Below, piece by piece: positions 47,801-59,087 of a stretch of DNA of 64,000 bases. Position 1 is the first letter of the stretch. Every line of letters begins with the position of its first letter. This DNA is from Papilionanthe hookeriana x Papilionanthe teres (taxonomy: Eukaryota; Streptophyta; Magnoliopsida; Asparagales; Orchidaceae). The position numbers and the translations under genes were made by a program. Where the stretch lies: NCBI GenBank assembly GCA_022702705.1, contig CM040439.1:28515345-28579344 (forward strand). Reading direction: 5' to 3'. The notes under the pieces were generated by a model that saw only the letters and a program-made list of their open reading frames with translations, was not told the DNA's origin and ran no database searches.

Positions 47801-50800
47801 GATCGTCGGGTGCCTGGTGGTCGCTGTTATGTATGGGATGCCGCTTCGTGATGGACTGGCCATTGGATTGCTGATGAACACGAAGGGCGTCATTGAGCTC
47901 GTGTTGCTGAACATCGGCCGTGATCAGCAGGTTTGGACTTTTTATTTGCTATTTATAGAAAAATATTACATTAGGAGTGTTGAATCAAAACTGCATCAGA
48001 ATTTCAATAACAGTGTGTCATGTGTACGGTCTGATTCTGCTGAACATAATAAACTTAATAATTTAATACATGACAGGATCCGAGCTACCTATGACACATT
48101 TTACTAAGAGTCATGATGCAAAACTCTGTCAGGACTCCTGATATAATATTTGAGTTTTGATTTTTGTTATTGTTTTAAGATTATTTTATTTATTTATTCA
48201 AATATTTTTTTTTGTGAATAATATGTTTTTTTGGGAGGGTTATCTCCTGTGTTTTTCGATATGCTTTATATCTCTCATGATAGTTCCCTGCATTGATTCA
48301 TTCTTGAAGTTCTTTGTTAGTGAAGTTTTTGAAGTTTGAGGGTGCTATAGTGAATGCCATGGGCGATGAAGAACGAGATGAAATGGATGGAATTGGTGGA
48401 TTATTCACACCCTTATGGTTTGTTGAATATTAAAGTAGTAAACTTTTTGGCTCAATGAATTTAGACTAGTAGAAAGTTTCCTCGTATCGTATTAGAGGGA
48501 GACTCTATTGTCGGTAAAAGAGTATCTCCAATACGCTAGGGATTCTCATTGAACTCCGTCGGTTGTGATGGTTTTATGGCTACAGGCCGGTCGTGAGGCT
48601 GATAATGAGTGTCAGCACAAGTTTTTCCATGACCATATACATCTGTTCAACTCCTTGGAGTATCTTGCTGACATAATAGACTGTAAATTATCTTTTTTTA
48701 TCTTCTCTGATCAATACTAAGCGGATAGCTTCATAAATATACAAATATTCATTGGGAATAGGGTTGTGCAGCAAATGGAGTGATGATAATAGATTGTTGA
48801 GCTCTGTGAAGGCTTGGTCATATTCTTCAGTCCAAGTTAATTGATTGGCGTTTTAGATCCTCTTGAAGAACGGAGAACTGTAATGTTCATATTTTGAGAT
48901 AAATCTACTAAGACCTATTATTCTCCTAGTCAATACTTACATTCTTTTGAGGTTGTTTGGCATTAGGATGTCCAAAAATAGCCGGAACCTTTTTAGGCTA
49001 GGCTTTATCCCTTCGAGAGTAAGTGGATACTTGAGAAACTTTCTAAAGGTGGCTCTGAATGTGCATTTTAGTGGATTGAGTTTGAGCTTTAACCTTCTTG
49101 ATGTACTGAAAGTTTTCTCAAAGTTTAATAGTGTTGTTGTGTGGTGTTACATTTTATAAGCGGATCATCGATATAGATTTTAACATTTCTTCATTTATAA
49201 TTAGTATAACTTATGTCCATTAATCTCTGGGTGTTTTTCTTGTGCTGAAGTTGGTTTCCTTAATGTTAGTTTGGTGCATCATGATTTGGTGATAGTCTGA
49301 GAGAAGGCGTCTAGGAAGATCATGATTAGATACCTACTGTCGTCCATCAGTGCATCAATTCAGGGTAGGGGATAGCTATCCTTGAGATATGCTACGTTCA
49401 GTTTGGTAAAATTATCCATTTACCATTTGCTTTCTTCACCATTACCATGTTGATGACCCATTCAGAGTAATGTTTCTCATGTATAAATCCAACATCTAGT
49501 AGCTTTAAGACTTCTTGCCTAATAAGTTCAGCCAAATTTTTGGTTGTTGTCTGCATCTTTAGCTTCAGAGGTCTGGATCCTGGCCTGAAATTTAGACGGT
49601 GGAAAGTGACATCAATATCCACCCCATGCATCTCGGTTGGGATCCATGCAAAGATATTACGATGACTTTTGAGGACATTGATAAGATGATCCTGATTTCC
49701 CTTGCTGAAGTCGTCGTTGACTAAGAAGGTCCTCTCTCCTTCATCTGCAGATACATAGATGACTTCTAGGGCCTCCATGGCTTCAAGACCGTTGTGCTTT
49801 TTATGCTCACGTAAGAGGAGATCCTCATGTATGCACGACCTGCAAGTAGCAGGCTCGTGGCTGAATCAAATCACCACGAATGGTGATGATTTGTCTCTCT
49901 ATGACAAATTTTATGGTGACATGATAAGTGTACGCGACTGCTTTGAAAGTATTCAATACTGGTCAGCTAAAGATGACATATACATATTTGGCGCTTCAAC
50001 GATGATGAAATCGATGGTTGTAATAATTGGCGGTCTCCTTCTCCACATGTGATCGGTAGTGAATTAACTCTACATGTCTCCTTTCAATCCTCGAAGAATC
50101 CCTATAATGATATGGAAGTGGGAGCCAATTAGTTTATGGTGGTTCCCATCTTATCAAATGCCCCCTTGTACAAAATATTGATAGAGCTGTCGATGTCTAT
50201 GAAGATGATCCTGATTTGGTAATCCTCAATGATTGTGGTGAGTACGATCACATATTTGAAGAGATTTCCCCCGACAGGCAAATTAGCATATGAGAACATG
50301 ATTGAAGTGTGAATTGGCGGACTAATATGTTCAAGCTTGATCTTCACATGGCTTCGAGTCCGTTTGGCTCGAAATTGACAGACATGGTTCGGGCGATGTG
50401 AACTAGCCTCACTATAGCGGGATCAATGTTTTTGCCTTTAATAGGTGCCTTACCCTGTCGTTGAGTGTGGACTTCACGGGACATAAATTCCTTCAATTTT
50501 TCCGCCATGAACAACTCTTCGACCACTTATGGAGATGTCGACATTCCTCAATGTCGTGACCTTGATTCTGATGATACATGCAATATCAGTTAAGATGACG
50601 GGCGTGTGATCTTGATTCTTAAATGGAGTCTGCGATAGGAAAAATTATTGTGTATGGACACCGCATGCAAATTTGCGTGCAGTGTCGGACCATGACCTTG
50701 AAAAAAATTAGAGTGGGCCCCACTCGAACAATAAAAAAAATTGAAAAATGTATTTCAACAGTCCCGATCGGACACCGCACACAAATTTGCTTGCGATGTA

Positions 50801-51420
50801 CGTACGTAATAATTTTTTCTGTGATAGACCCCTCTTCATCTGATTAATTGAAGTCATTTGTGTGTGGTCTTCCTCGCTCAAAAATTGGATCCGGGGCTTT
50901 TGTCACCTTGACTCTTTGTAAGTTTCGGACACGTGGCTCTTGTCTCTGTTGTTCTTGTCTTTGTGTCTCCAGTGCTGGGGCTCTTTATTGTGGCACACCT
51001 TCTATTCTTGGTGGATATTGGCCATCGATCATCAACCCTGACGACACAATACATGTTTTGGTCCGGGAATGAGTGTGGGACGCTTCTCTCATGTCTTGCA
51101 TCTCCTTTCTCATCATTTTTCTCAACTCATTGATTTATTGAGTTACAAAATCAACGGTGCAATCCTTCATTTTCCGAAGGTGTTCTTCCAGAAAAAATGA
51201 TCTTTCCTTGAAAAGTTTGTGTATGAACTTCACGCTCCCGATACCTTTCAGGATACCGTGAGTACAAACAACTTGGGAAAAGACCCAACTTTGTGGGAAG
51301 AGTGCTATAAGGAGAAGTGAGGGGGAAGAAATTCTTGGAAGGAACCTTGGGAAATACATTTTTTCTTGACTTTCAATCAACTGGAGAAAGATGACTTCTC
51401 AGAGATTCCTGTTTCTAAAA

Positions 51421-51478
<58 letters not shown>

Positions 51479-52196
51479 CCTCTCTTTGTTCTTGTTCATC
51501 CCTTTTTATACATGAGATATAAAATAATATAAATTTGCCAAAGTAAGACATCAAGGTTTAAACTGTTAACTTCTCTCTTAGTGATATTGTGAATATGAGA
51601 CATAGAAAGCTAATGTCAGATATTGTCAAAACGTCGATCATCCCTGATGCATAGGTGATGGGACTGAATCCCTAATGTCGGACGAAGCTTTTAAATGATA
51701 GATTGACAGGTGTCTTAGTTGGCCATGATGGATTTCTCGAATAGCTTCCTTTACAATGATAGGTCTAAATTTCCCCCTCGAGGAGATGGCAATAAGCCAG
51801 ACCAGTTTCTTCGGCCAAATAATCCCCTCGAGGAGATGACAATAAGCCAGACCAATTTCTTCGGCAGACGGGCTTGTTTCAGCCATCTCAGCAGGTGAGC
51901 TTGATTCAACCATTCCAGCGGTGGGTTTAGCCACTTTGGCAGTTAAGCTTGATATTGTCACTTCGTCAAGTGAGCTCGAGTCAGTCACTTTAGCAGATAG
52001 GCTCAATTCAAACACTTCAGCAGGTATGCCTGAGTCAGTGACATCGGTAAGTGGGCTCCAGTCAGCCAAGCGGTCTCGATTCTATGGTATAAAAATCAAT
52101 TAAAATTTGAGTATATCTATTTTTGATATATTTATTAATTCTTGGATTTCGATCAACCGGAGAAAGATGACTTCTCAGAGATCCTGTTTCTAAATG

Positions 52197-52287
<91 letters not shown>

Positions 52288-54160
52288 CTCGCTTTGTTCT
52301 TGTTCTTACCTTTTATATATGAGATAGAAAGTAATCTAAAATTGTCAAAGTAAAACATTAACGTCTAAATTTTTGACTTCTCTTTGACTAAGATTGTGAA
52401 TACGAGGCATTGTTGGTAATGTCAGATAAGTACTAAGCGCGTTAAAGAACGAAGTATTACTCGGTGGGAGCCATGTCTTGAATTTGTAAGAGCTTCCACT
52501 ATAATCCTATATGTTTGACAGATGATTATGAGCATAGAGCACTGACGAGGATGTCAAGTACTTATGTGGGAAAGATTGTGAAACCCCTCAAGTAGATTGA
52601 AGCCAAACTCTTAAATTTCGAGACACCTTTTAGTGAAACAACAGAAGTTTATTAGAAACTCTAAAACTAAACTATATTAATAGGGTAAAATCACGAGACC
52701 GTGAAGTCAAAGTGGACAATATTTAGATCAATGAGAGAAAGAAGAAGCTAGTTGACTTTATTAGTTTGGATCAACGACTTGACCTTGTAAGTCAACTTAG
52801 GGGCTGACTTCATTGATTGACTTCTAAAAAAGTTGACCTACTGCAGAATGATATATATATATGGTATAATTGCACCCTTTTTTTTTTGTTGAAGTTATTA
52901 TAATTTTATTCTTTTGACTCTGCGCAGCTGCTGAGCGAGGCTTCATTCTCCGTCATGGTGTGCACATCCGCAATCATCACCGCCTTCGTGAGCCCCCTCC
53001 TCTCCCTCTCCTTCCGCTCCACTCGCCGCTCATCCTCCTTCCAGCGCCGCTCCGTTCAGCACTCCGGCCACCGCCCTGATTCCGACCTCCGCCTGCTGTT
53101 CTGCATCCACGCCACCCGCCAAGTCCCCTCCCTCCTCGCCCTCCTCGACTCCTCCAACCCCTCCAAACGCTATCCCATCTCCCTCCTCGCCCTCCACCTC
53201 ATCGAACTCTCCTCCCGCCCCTCCTCCATGCTCATCATCCACTCCACCTCCTCCTCCTCCGCTGCCGCCACCTCCGCCATATCCCGTGCCTTCAAGTCCT
53301 ACGAAGACCAAGCCGCCGGCCTCTCTGTCCGCACCCTCACCGCCGTCTCCCCATACCCCACCATGCACCACGACATCTCTTCCTTCGCTGAAGACTTCCG
53401 CGCCGCCCTCATTATCCTCCCTTTCCACAAACACCGCACCGTCGATGGCGGCATGGAGCTCACCAATCCCTTCCTCCGCGCGCTCAACCAATCCGTCCTC
53501 ACCTCCGCCCCCTGCTCCGTCGCCATCCTCATCGATCGCGGCCTCCAGGCCCCCTCCCGACTCGCTGTCTCCCCCCGCAGCGCTGCCCTCTTCTTCATCT
53601 CCGGTCCCGATGACCGCGAAGCTCTCTCCATTGCTTCGCGGATCGCCGGCCATCGCCACTACTCCCTCACCGTCCTCCGTGTCATCGGACCGAACAGCTC
53701 AGAACAAGAATCATCCATGGCTGACGACGAGTGCGTGACGGAGTTCCGGCTCCGGTACGTGAGCGATGAGTCCGTGATCTACGCAGAAACGGAAGCTGCG
53801 ACGGCAGAGGACACGGTGGCGGCGCTGAGATCTCTGGTGAATGGGAGGCATGATTTGTATATTGTGGGGAAGGGGAGCGGGGTGGGATCGCCGCTGACTG
53901 CCGGGTTGACTGACTGGAGTGAGTGTCCAGAGCTCGGGCCGATTGGGGACCTGCTGGCTTCGCCGGACTTTGGGGTTCCAGTGACTTCGGTGTTGGTGGT
54001 GCAGCAGTGTTTGCCGGCGGTGATGGGGGACTCGGAAGCTGGATTGGAGAAGACGGCGATGGGTGGTTCGTCGAAGGGAATGGGGAGGGGGAGGTTTGCG
54101 ATGATGACGGCGGAGAAGGCCACGTACAGGACCAGAAGCATGGCTTCCCGGCGAACATGA
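44808..54160 (+). CDS. CHX: cation/H+ exchanger (CHX family, CPA2), complete, 3 exons
   Basis: Plant CHX antiporter, which exchanges K+ or Na+ for H+ across endomembranes or the plasma membrane (family knowledge). Exons 44808-45056, 46926-47930 and 52928-54160 join in phase 0 with GT-AG ends and give 828 aa, normal for CHX (about 780-850). Residues about 40-440 form the Na_H_Exchanger membrane domain: VWQGENLFEY at the N-terminus, GGILVGPTVLG, Asp221 in LVDSFVWILL, IGIHAVLGAFIYG, Lys349 in GVSGIKTNIG, LLMNTKGVIELVLLNIGRDQ. Residues about 470-810 are the cytosolic USP-like tail (LLDSSNPSK, LPFHKHRTVDG, PCSVAILIDRG, DLYIVGKGSG, ELGPIGDLLAS). Val220 stands where many relatives have Asn before the Asp. 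The three exons are strongly GC-rich, unlike the introns. Nearest to CHX15-like sequences by eye, but the subtype is uncertain. Stop at 54158. Confidence 0.93.
45731..45997. mobile_element. Harbinger-like MITE in CHX intron 1
   Basis: Starts GGGTCTGTTTGGGGCGGTAG and ends ATGCCCTAAACAGACCC; flanks TTA and ATA. 267 bp. Confidence 0.75.
46062..46480. mobile_element. fold-back MITE, family A, interrupted by a family B element
   Basis: The left arm starts GGGCATTTACATGCATACAA. After AAGCATAAGAGG a different sequence (about 46210-46405) with 'AGTCCTCACTATTTTAATC' and 'TATTTTGATACTTCTATAAA' intervenes. Then ATATATAAATGTATAAGAAT resumes the right arm. CHX intron 1. Confidence 0.6.
48420..49778 (-). 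pseudogene. degenerate Ty3-type reverse transcriptase / RNase H in CHX intron 2
   Basis: Antisense to CHX. From 49778 leftward: the region before RT (HRNIFAWIPTEMHGVD, FRPGSRPLKLK, EVLKLLDVGFIHE, VMVKKANGKW), then with frameshifts LKDSYPLP, FLDAFSDYHQI, IYIDD, the thumb LTRRIIGLSRFISKYE, TWTEEYDQAFTEL, and RNase H YYVSKILQGVE. This is the Ty3 order. Many stops and shifts; not functional. Confidence 0.8.
50129..50530 (-). pseudogene. Ty3 gag-protease linker remnant
   Basis: IRIIFIDIDSSINILYKGAF resembles the protease active-site region of plant Ty3 elements (usual form VD.GSS.DILF), with the key Gly lost. Upstream, EELFMAEKLKEFMSRE resembles the end of gag. Same strand as the RT remnant. Confidence 0.55.
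50639..50818. mobile_element. Mutator-like MITE in CHX intron 2
   Basis: Ends GAAAAATTATTGTG and CGTAATAATTTTTT. The 9-bp flanks CTGCGATAG (50630-50638) and CTGTGATAG (50819-50827) differ by one transition. The interior has GACACCGCATGCAAATTTGC and GACACCGCACACAAATTTGC. 180 bp, inserted in the Ty3 remnant. Confidence 0.78.
51358..51635. repeat. direct repeat D1 with GA microsatellite
   Basis: TTGACTTTCAATCAACTGGA, GAAAGATGACTTCTCAGAGA, the GA run (51421-51472), TTTGTTCTTGTTC and TGTGAATATGAGACAT recur in the same order at 52138-52430. Probably part of the LTR region of the Ty3 remnant. Confidence 0.7.
51774..51873. repeat. 50-bp tandem duplication
   Basis: Two adjacent units, each holding CCCTCGAGGAGATG, CAATAAGCCAGACCA and TTTCTTCGGC, differ at a few bases. 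Confidence 0.8.
51879..52075 (-). repeat. 27-bp minisatellite, open on the minus strand
   Basis: About seven imperfect units of the form AAGTGAGCTCGAGTCAGTCA plus CTTTAGC. Since 27 is a multiple of 3, the minus strand reads as nine-residue repeats (VTDSSSLDE, VTISSLTAK and so on). It lies between D1 and D2. Confidence 0.65.
52138..52430. repeat. direct repeat D2 with AT and GA microsatellites
   Basis: Second copy of D1. It has (AT)n at 52200-52234 followed by (GA)n at 52235-52282. Confidence 0.7.
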
Positions 54161-54195
54161 AGAAGATGAGTAAAAGAAGAGTTTTTTGGGGGTAT

Positions 54196-54350
54196 TGGTA
54201 TGTATTTACATATATAATGCCTGTATTTGCATTTATACCATCTGAGATTTTCATGATCTATATCACCGTTTTGAGTTTTTGAAAAATGGTATATATGTAA
54301 AATTTGGGTTTAGGTGTAAAATTTGAACTGGATGAATGTAAATCTTCTAA
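54196..54350. mobile_element. fold-back MITE, family A, short copy behind CHX
   Basis: TATGTATTTACATATATAAT and TTTGCATTTATACCATC face ATATATGTAAAATTTGGGTT and GGATGAATGTAAATCTTC. It begins about 35 bases after the CHX stop, so it probably lies in the 3' UTR. Confidence 0.6.
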
Positions 54351-54779
54351 AATACTTGGTTGGATTTGTAATGTACAGGAATATGAATTTGTATTAGTAT
54401 GTTCTTGATCAATTTTCATTAAGTATGTAACCACCGGCTGTCATGTCGTTATACACCTCATCGATGAGCAGCGTGTCGGCTGGAGGTTGGCCGTCCGGTC
54501 CTGCGGACATTCGGACGCAGTATTTTCTCCCAAAACACATATTCATAAGTAAATTGTTAAACATCAAATAAGGTCTTGACATTTTCACTCTAGTAATTCC
54601 GAGGATCACCACTGAGGCGAGCTAGGCGGATGAATTTGATTGATCAGTCCGCTAGGTCAATTCAATAGCCAAGCTAATCAGATTAGTTGATTCACTTGAT
54701 CAGTCCACCAGGTTAATCTAACAGTTTAGCTCGATGGACGATGCAGTATAATTGTCACACCGACGAGTGAGATCAGTGG

Positions 54780-55047
54780 GCCACCTTAACAGATCTTTCC
54801 GGTGATGGCTATATCTTATGAGTAGACGGGCTTATTAGGCCTCATTGTTTATTTTTTGTCGACAAAATTTGAGACAAAATTTGATTTTTGCTATATAATT
54901 TGCTTGTGTGAGTCACCTTAGAAGATCATTGTCGTGACTGTTGTATCTTACGAGTAGATGGTTTTATCAAGCCCATGGCCACGGGGCCTATTAGACGTGT
55001 TTTGACCCACAAAATGTGATCTTTGGTATACAATATACTTGTATGAG
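54780..55047. repeat. diverged tandem pair, about 135-bp unit, behind CHX
   Basis: CCACCTTAACAGATC ... ATCTTATGAGTAGACGGG ... ACAAAATTTGA ... TTGCTTGTGTGA is followed by CACCTTAGAAGATC ... ATCTTACGAGTAGATGG ... ACAAAATGTGA ... ACTTGTATGAG. Confidence 0.6.
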
Positions 55048-55199
55048 TTATTCTCACTTGATTCAATCAACCTTAATAAGATCTTTGTTTTCCACTCTTA
55101 TGGTCCCTTTGGCTTCTCATCAAAATACAGATTCAGTACAAATAAGCCCTACATCTGTAATAAGCTCCTAAGAGTTATCATTTATAAACATAAAAAACT

Positions 55200-55535
55200 A
55201 GCCTATATATAAATATATATTTTAATCCAGAGTTCACTTTTTAAAATAATCAGATATTATTTTGATACTTTTATAAATATTAGGACTAAGGGTGCGTTTG
55301 GGGCAGTCACCGTTTATCCAAATAAGTTGCTTATTCGAAAATACAAACCGCTTCTGCTTATCCAAATAAGCTGCTTATTTGAAAACGCTGACCGAAAGAC
55401 TCGACCTGCGTTCTACATTTAGTGTAAAAAACCAACTGCGTTTTCAGATAAGCTGTATAAACTGCCCCAAACACACCCTAAAACAAACTGATATCTGCGA
55501 CTATTTTGACATTTTACTCAGATTTAAATTTAAAG
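55200..55535. mobile_element. family B-like MITE, split by a Harbinger-like MITE
   Basis: TTATTTTGATACTTTTATAA and TAGGAC before, and AAACAAACTGATATCTGCGA then CTATTTTGACATTTTA after, correspond to the right half of 59592-59812. The element 55290-55478 sits in the GGACTAAAAC site. Confidence 0.6.
55290..55478. mobile_element. Harbinger-like MITE with TAA target duplication
   Basis: The ends GGGTGCGTTTGGGGCAGT and ACTGCCCCAAACACACCC are inverted repeats. TAA flanks both sides (55287-55289, 55479-55481). 189 bp. It lies between CHX and the CCCH gene. Confidence 0.82.
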
Positions 55536-56187
55536 AAAAAGATACATAAATGCCAAATGAAGTCAATTTGTTATGACATAAATGAGCTTTAGAGTTAAAA
55601 CTATTCTTTAATATTTGATTAGTTACAGTAAGATCAGTCATTATAGTACTTAATTGCCAGACTTTCCAATTCTTTCTTCTAAATCTTTAGTATTTTATGG
55701 ATTTCAGTTCCTACAAAGGAAATACAAACATAATTTAGTAAGAAGAAAGAGATCTACGCTGGTCTCTCTTGTTTCTTCTTCTGTGTTGATAATCTGTAAG
55801 CCCTATTCAGCTGTACTGATCTACTTCTAATGGCATTCACAGCCGTATGATTCATTGGAGAAGCCACTGATTGATTTCATCAATCTTCGCTGGCTGACAA
55901 GTTCAGTTTCTTCTTCCTCCATCAATCTCAATCATGGCTTTCCACTAAAATGCTATAAAAATTAAAACTTTAAGAGAAACAAAGAAAAGCAACTATTGAC
56001 CATTCTGCAACTTGCTAACTATTCTCTTTTCTTAACTGTTCCATTTTGTTTTTGTTTCCCTGCGAGAGATTTAAAAAAGAATATATTTATGAGGTTCAGA
56101 ATCAGAAACAATAGCATGGAAAGGGTTTCAAATGATTTCTGATGTGAAAAATAGTGAAAAAATTCTCACTTTTGTAGCTTTCATGCG

Positions 56188-58473
56188 TTACAGACCAACT
56201 GCTCCGGGGCCGGAGGAGAACCTGAAGCAAGAAATCCTCCAAAGATGAGATTTTTAATCTTCTGTTCTAGAATTAAACTCTCATAAAACAAAAAAGAATT
56301 TTTTTTTGCCAACCTGGGCATCTGAAAGAAGCAAGATTTGAAGGAAGCCATGGTTTCCACTGCAGAACTTGCAGGCAGTAAAGTGGAGGCAAACAGAGAA
56401 GACGGAGCAGAAGAAGAAGAAGCAGTAGCGCCACCCACGTCGGCCTCTGAGACCAAGGAAGAGTAATCTCCGCCGCCGCTGTCGACGTCGCCGGCGGGGG
56501 CCAACTTGGTCGGCGACGCAAATGGACTGTCTGGGAGATTGTGCTCCGCCCTGTTAAACAACCTCATTAGCCTTCCAAAAAGGACAAAAAAAGCTCAAAC
56601 TTCAGAGCATTTAGTGCAGCAAAAAGAAGAAAAACAAAACGGGGTGGATGGAAAAGGAACCACTCATTTAATCAAATAATCAACTAATCTTACAAAAGGA
56701 ACCACCTTTCTTGGAAATCTCCATCTTTTTTGGGACTCGTCTCCTCCATGTCTGCAAGAGCATCTACAACCCCGAGCACCGAACTTTTATCTATTTACAG
56801 TAAAAACAGAATCCACATTAACTCCTCCGTTTCAGTCTCATTAATTACTTCCACCACAGAGCAAAACAACAACTAATCAACCACCTTCTTCCAAAGTGGT
56901 TTTAATCGGAAATGTTGAGGAGTTCATATTGTTCCGCTTCAGATCGAGAAGCTGGAGACCCATGAACCGCCTTTGCTGAAGCTCAATAGCTTGCTGCAGC
57001 TCTCTCTGTTCTTCAAGCTTTCTGCGCAGAAGAATATCCTGGTTGTTGCTCGAATAAAGCATTCTTGCTCCTGAAATCAAACTCAAAAATTAATACGATA
57101 AACTTTAAAAACGTAGAGAGAGAGATTATGCTCTTATAATTATAACTCACCTAGCTGCTGAAAGTCAAATGGGTCTCTGGAATCCAGCCCAGTAGGAGTT
57201 GTACAACCAGAGAAATCTCCTCTATCGCCCGGCTGCTTCCTAATCAATGAGAAAAGATAAGAACTTTGATAAGTTAAAAAAAAACAAAAAGTAAAATCAT
57301 TAGCTTTAATGAGAGGAAAAAGTGAGACTGAGAGAGTGCCTGTTCTTGTCTGAAACTTTCCCTTTCTCTTTATAAGGTTTGACAAGAACTCGAGCATCGC
57401 AGACGAAGTGAGGATTGCCCTTTGCAAGGATTAGCTTCACAGTCTCAGGGTAAAGAAAGGTGACGAACCCAAACATTCTCTTTTGCTGGTAAGGTATCCT
57501 CACATCCTGCACTGGTCCGTAGATGCTGCAAAATCGAAACCAGGATGAGATTTTCATAACAGTAACATGATAAAGATTTGATTTTTATATCAAAAAAACC
57601 AACCTGAAGTAGTTGGAAACATCTTCCTCTCTGAAAGTGCTGTCAGCAGGAAAGGTTAAGTAAATCTGCCTTGAAACAGGGTTTGCCAGGCACGAAAAAT
57701 CATTCCTTTCTAGCTTCGGCCGGCCGATGAACTTATGTAGGTCTTCTCCTCCCAGTATCAGCGCCGCCGCAGCCGCAGCCGCAGTCGCCGCCGCTCTGTA
57801 AAATTGGTTAAAACGTCAACTTAGACATCTAGAAGAAGAAGGTAAGCATGATTAGTTAAGGAAAAAGGTGTCACCTTTGACTATCGCTCCTCTGCTGCTG
57901 AAGCAGAAAGTTCATATTCATGCATTTCGGAGACGGCGGTAAAGGACCGGTCGGCGAGTAAGGGAAACCGATCGAAGCAGAGGACATGAACCGCATGCTC
58001 TTCGACCGGTCGAGGGCGGCAGCGGCGGCTGCCGCCGCTGCCTCTTCGTGGACAAAGCGACCCGCCGCTGCCTCTTCGTGGACAAAGCGACAGCTAGCAC
58101 CGTTCTTGCAGTATCCTCTCGCGAAGTAGAGACATGGCTTCCATGGGTCGCCGGCAAAGCAGCGGTGAGCCCACCCAATGTCTTCGCCGGTTTGAAGCTG
58201 GAGCTGGTCAATGAGTTCGTCACCGGCGGAGGGCGGCGGCCATGAGGAAGGTGAAGGGATGGCGAGCGGCTGCGAGCGAGCGAGGAGTCCGAGGTCTCTT
58301 TGTGCCTTGAAAACGAGGGACTGGAGAAGGGATTCAGGACCGAAAGCAAGGCGAATCATCTCCTTCTCGCCGTGATCTTGGATTAGGAGAAGCCCCATGA
58401 TCTTTGCGGCGTTCTCCGGATCCAAGTTCTGTATTCTGGAAAAAACGATTTTGGTTGCTTCGTATGCATCCAT
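56188..58473 (-). CDS. zinc finger CCCH domain protein with RRM (C3H46/C3H53 type), complete, 8 exons
   Basis: RNA-binding protein of the plant family with one CCCH finger and one RRM (Arabidopsis C3H46 and rice C3H22/53 are relatives by family knowledge). Exons (minus): 57875-58473, 57604-57795, 57340-57525, 57151-57239, 56885-57070, 56706-56751, 56314-56550, 56188-56221; 1569 nt, 522 aa. Residues 1-65 carry the family N-terminal block (MDAYEATKIVFSRIQ). The finger is Cys114-X7-Cys122-X5-Cys128-X3-His132. The RRM lies at about 241-315 with RNP2 IYLTFP and RNP1 RMFGFVTF. A coiled, Gln-rich helix follows (LLRRKLEEQRELQQAIELQQ), then HNLPDSPFASP, then FKSCFFQMPRFSSGPGAVG at the C-terminus. The ATG at 58473 starts the conserved MDAYEATK. 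Intron 3 seems to use a GC donor. A 30-bp in-frame duplication lies just after the finger. Convergent with CHX. Confidence 0.92.
58032..58091 (-). repeat. 30-bp in-frame tandem duplication in CCCH exon 1
   Basis: CCTCTTCGTGGACAAAGCGA occurs at 58041 and again at 58071. It encodes RFVHEEAAAG then RFVHEEAAAA, copying the final His and flank of the finger. Confidence 0.92.
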
Positions 58474-58850
58474 GTCCGGAAGAGTTGCCAAAGTTCGCGC
58501 CTTTATTGCTCTTCTTAGTGAAAAAACAGAAAAAAAAAGTTGCTTTCTTTGCTTAAACAGCTGCGGCCATCCTATGATCCTGCTTTCTGAAAGTCGATGT
58601 ACAGTGCGGCGCTTTCTTTATTCGTTCGCATGACTTCTTACTCCCTATTCTCTGCGGTGTGTGTCGCCGGAGAAGAAGAGAGTGGGAGGACAGTATAGCT
58701 AGATCTGGATCTCTTCAAATAGGTCACGTTCCCCTCTCTACACCTGAAACCTCGCCTCTCTCTCCTCTCCCCTGGAGTCAATGCCGCGCTTTAGCGCCCG
58801 CCCTCTTTCTCTCTCTATCTATAGTGCTAAATTCTTATTAGCTAAACATG
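58474..58850 (-). promoter_or_regulatory. 5' flank of the CCCH gene
   Basis: The stretch upstream of the ATG includes AG/CT-rich sequence (58740-58820) typical of plant leaders. No other gene is seen here. Core promoter elements were not identified with certainty. Confidence 0.35.
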
Positions 58851-59087
58851 ATTAAGCCAGAAGAGCTTTGTCGCCTTTACAGCCACTGCGTGGAGATGTT
58901 TTTGTTATTTAAAATCATGACAGCGATTGCTGTAGCTTTTTATGTAGCCATCCTGTTTTACTGGTGGGCTAGTACAAAGCCCGCTTAAAAGATTACATTT
59001 TTTTTTTAATTTTTCATCTTTTGCATATGGAAATTTTAATGTAGTTTCTACAGGAAGGGATTTGCATACATGTTTTAAAATCTTGGG

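Noticed and set aside
46967..47914. Long alternative frames on both strands in CHX exon 2 (Arg/Pro-rich)
   Set aside because: Shadows of a GC-rich exon. The CHX frame has clear family motifs and correct splice phases.
51421..52282. CRISPR-like array in the repeat-rich part of CHX intron 2
   Set aside because: Units are contiguous minisatellite and GA/AT runs without unique spacers, and this is a plant genome.
53030..54282. Gly-, Pro- and Ser-rich frames over CHX exon 3, on both strands
   Set aside because: Low-complexity by-products of GC-rich codons; no domain.
57918..58349. Arg-rich frame opposite and within CCCH exon 1
   Set aside because: Out of frame with the conserved zinc-finger coding sequence.
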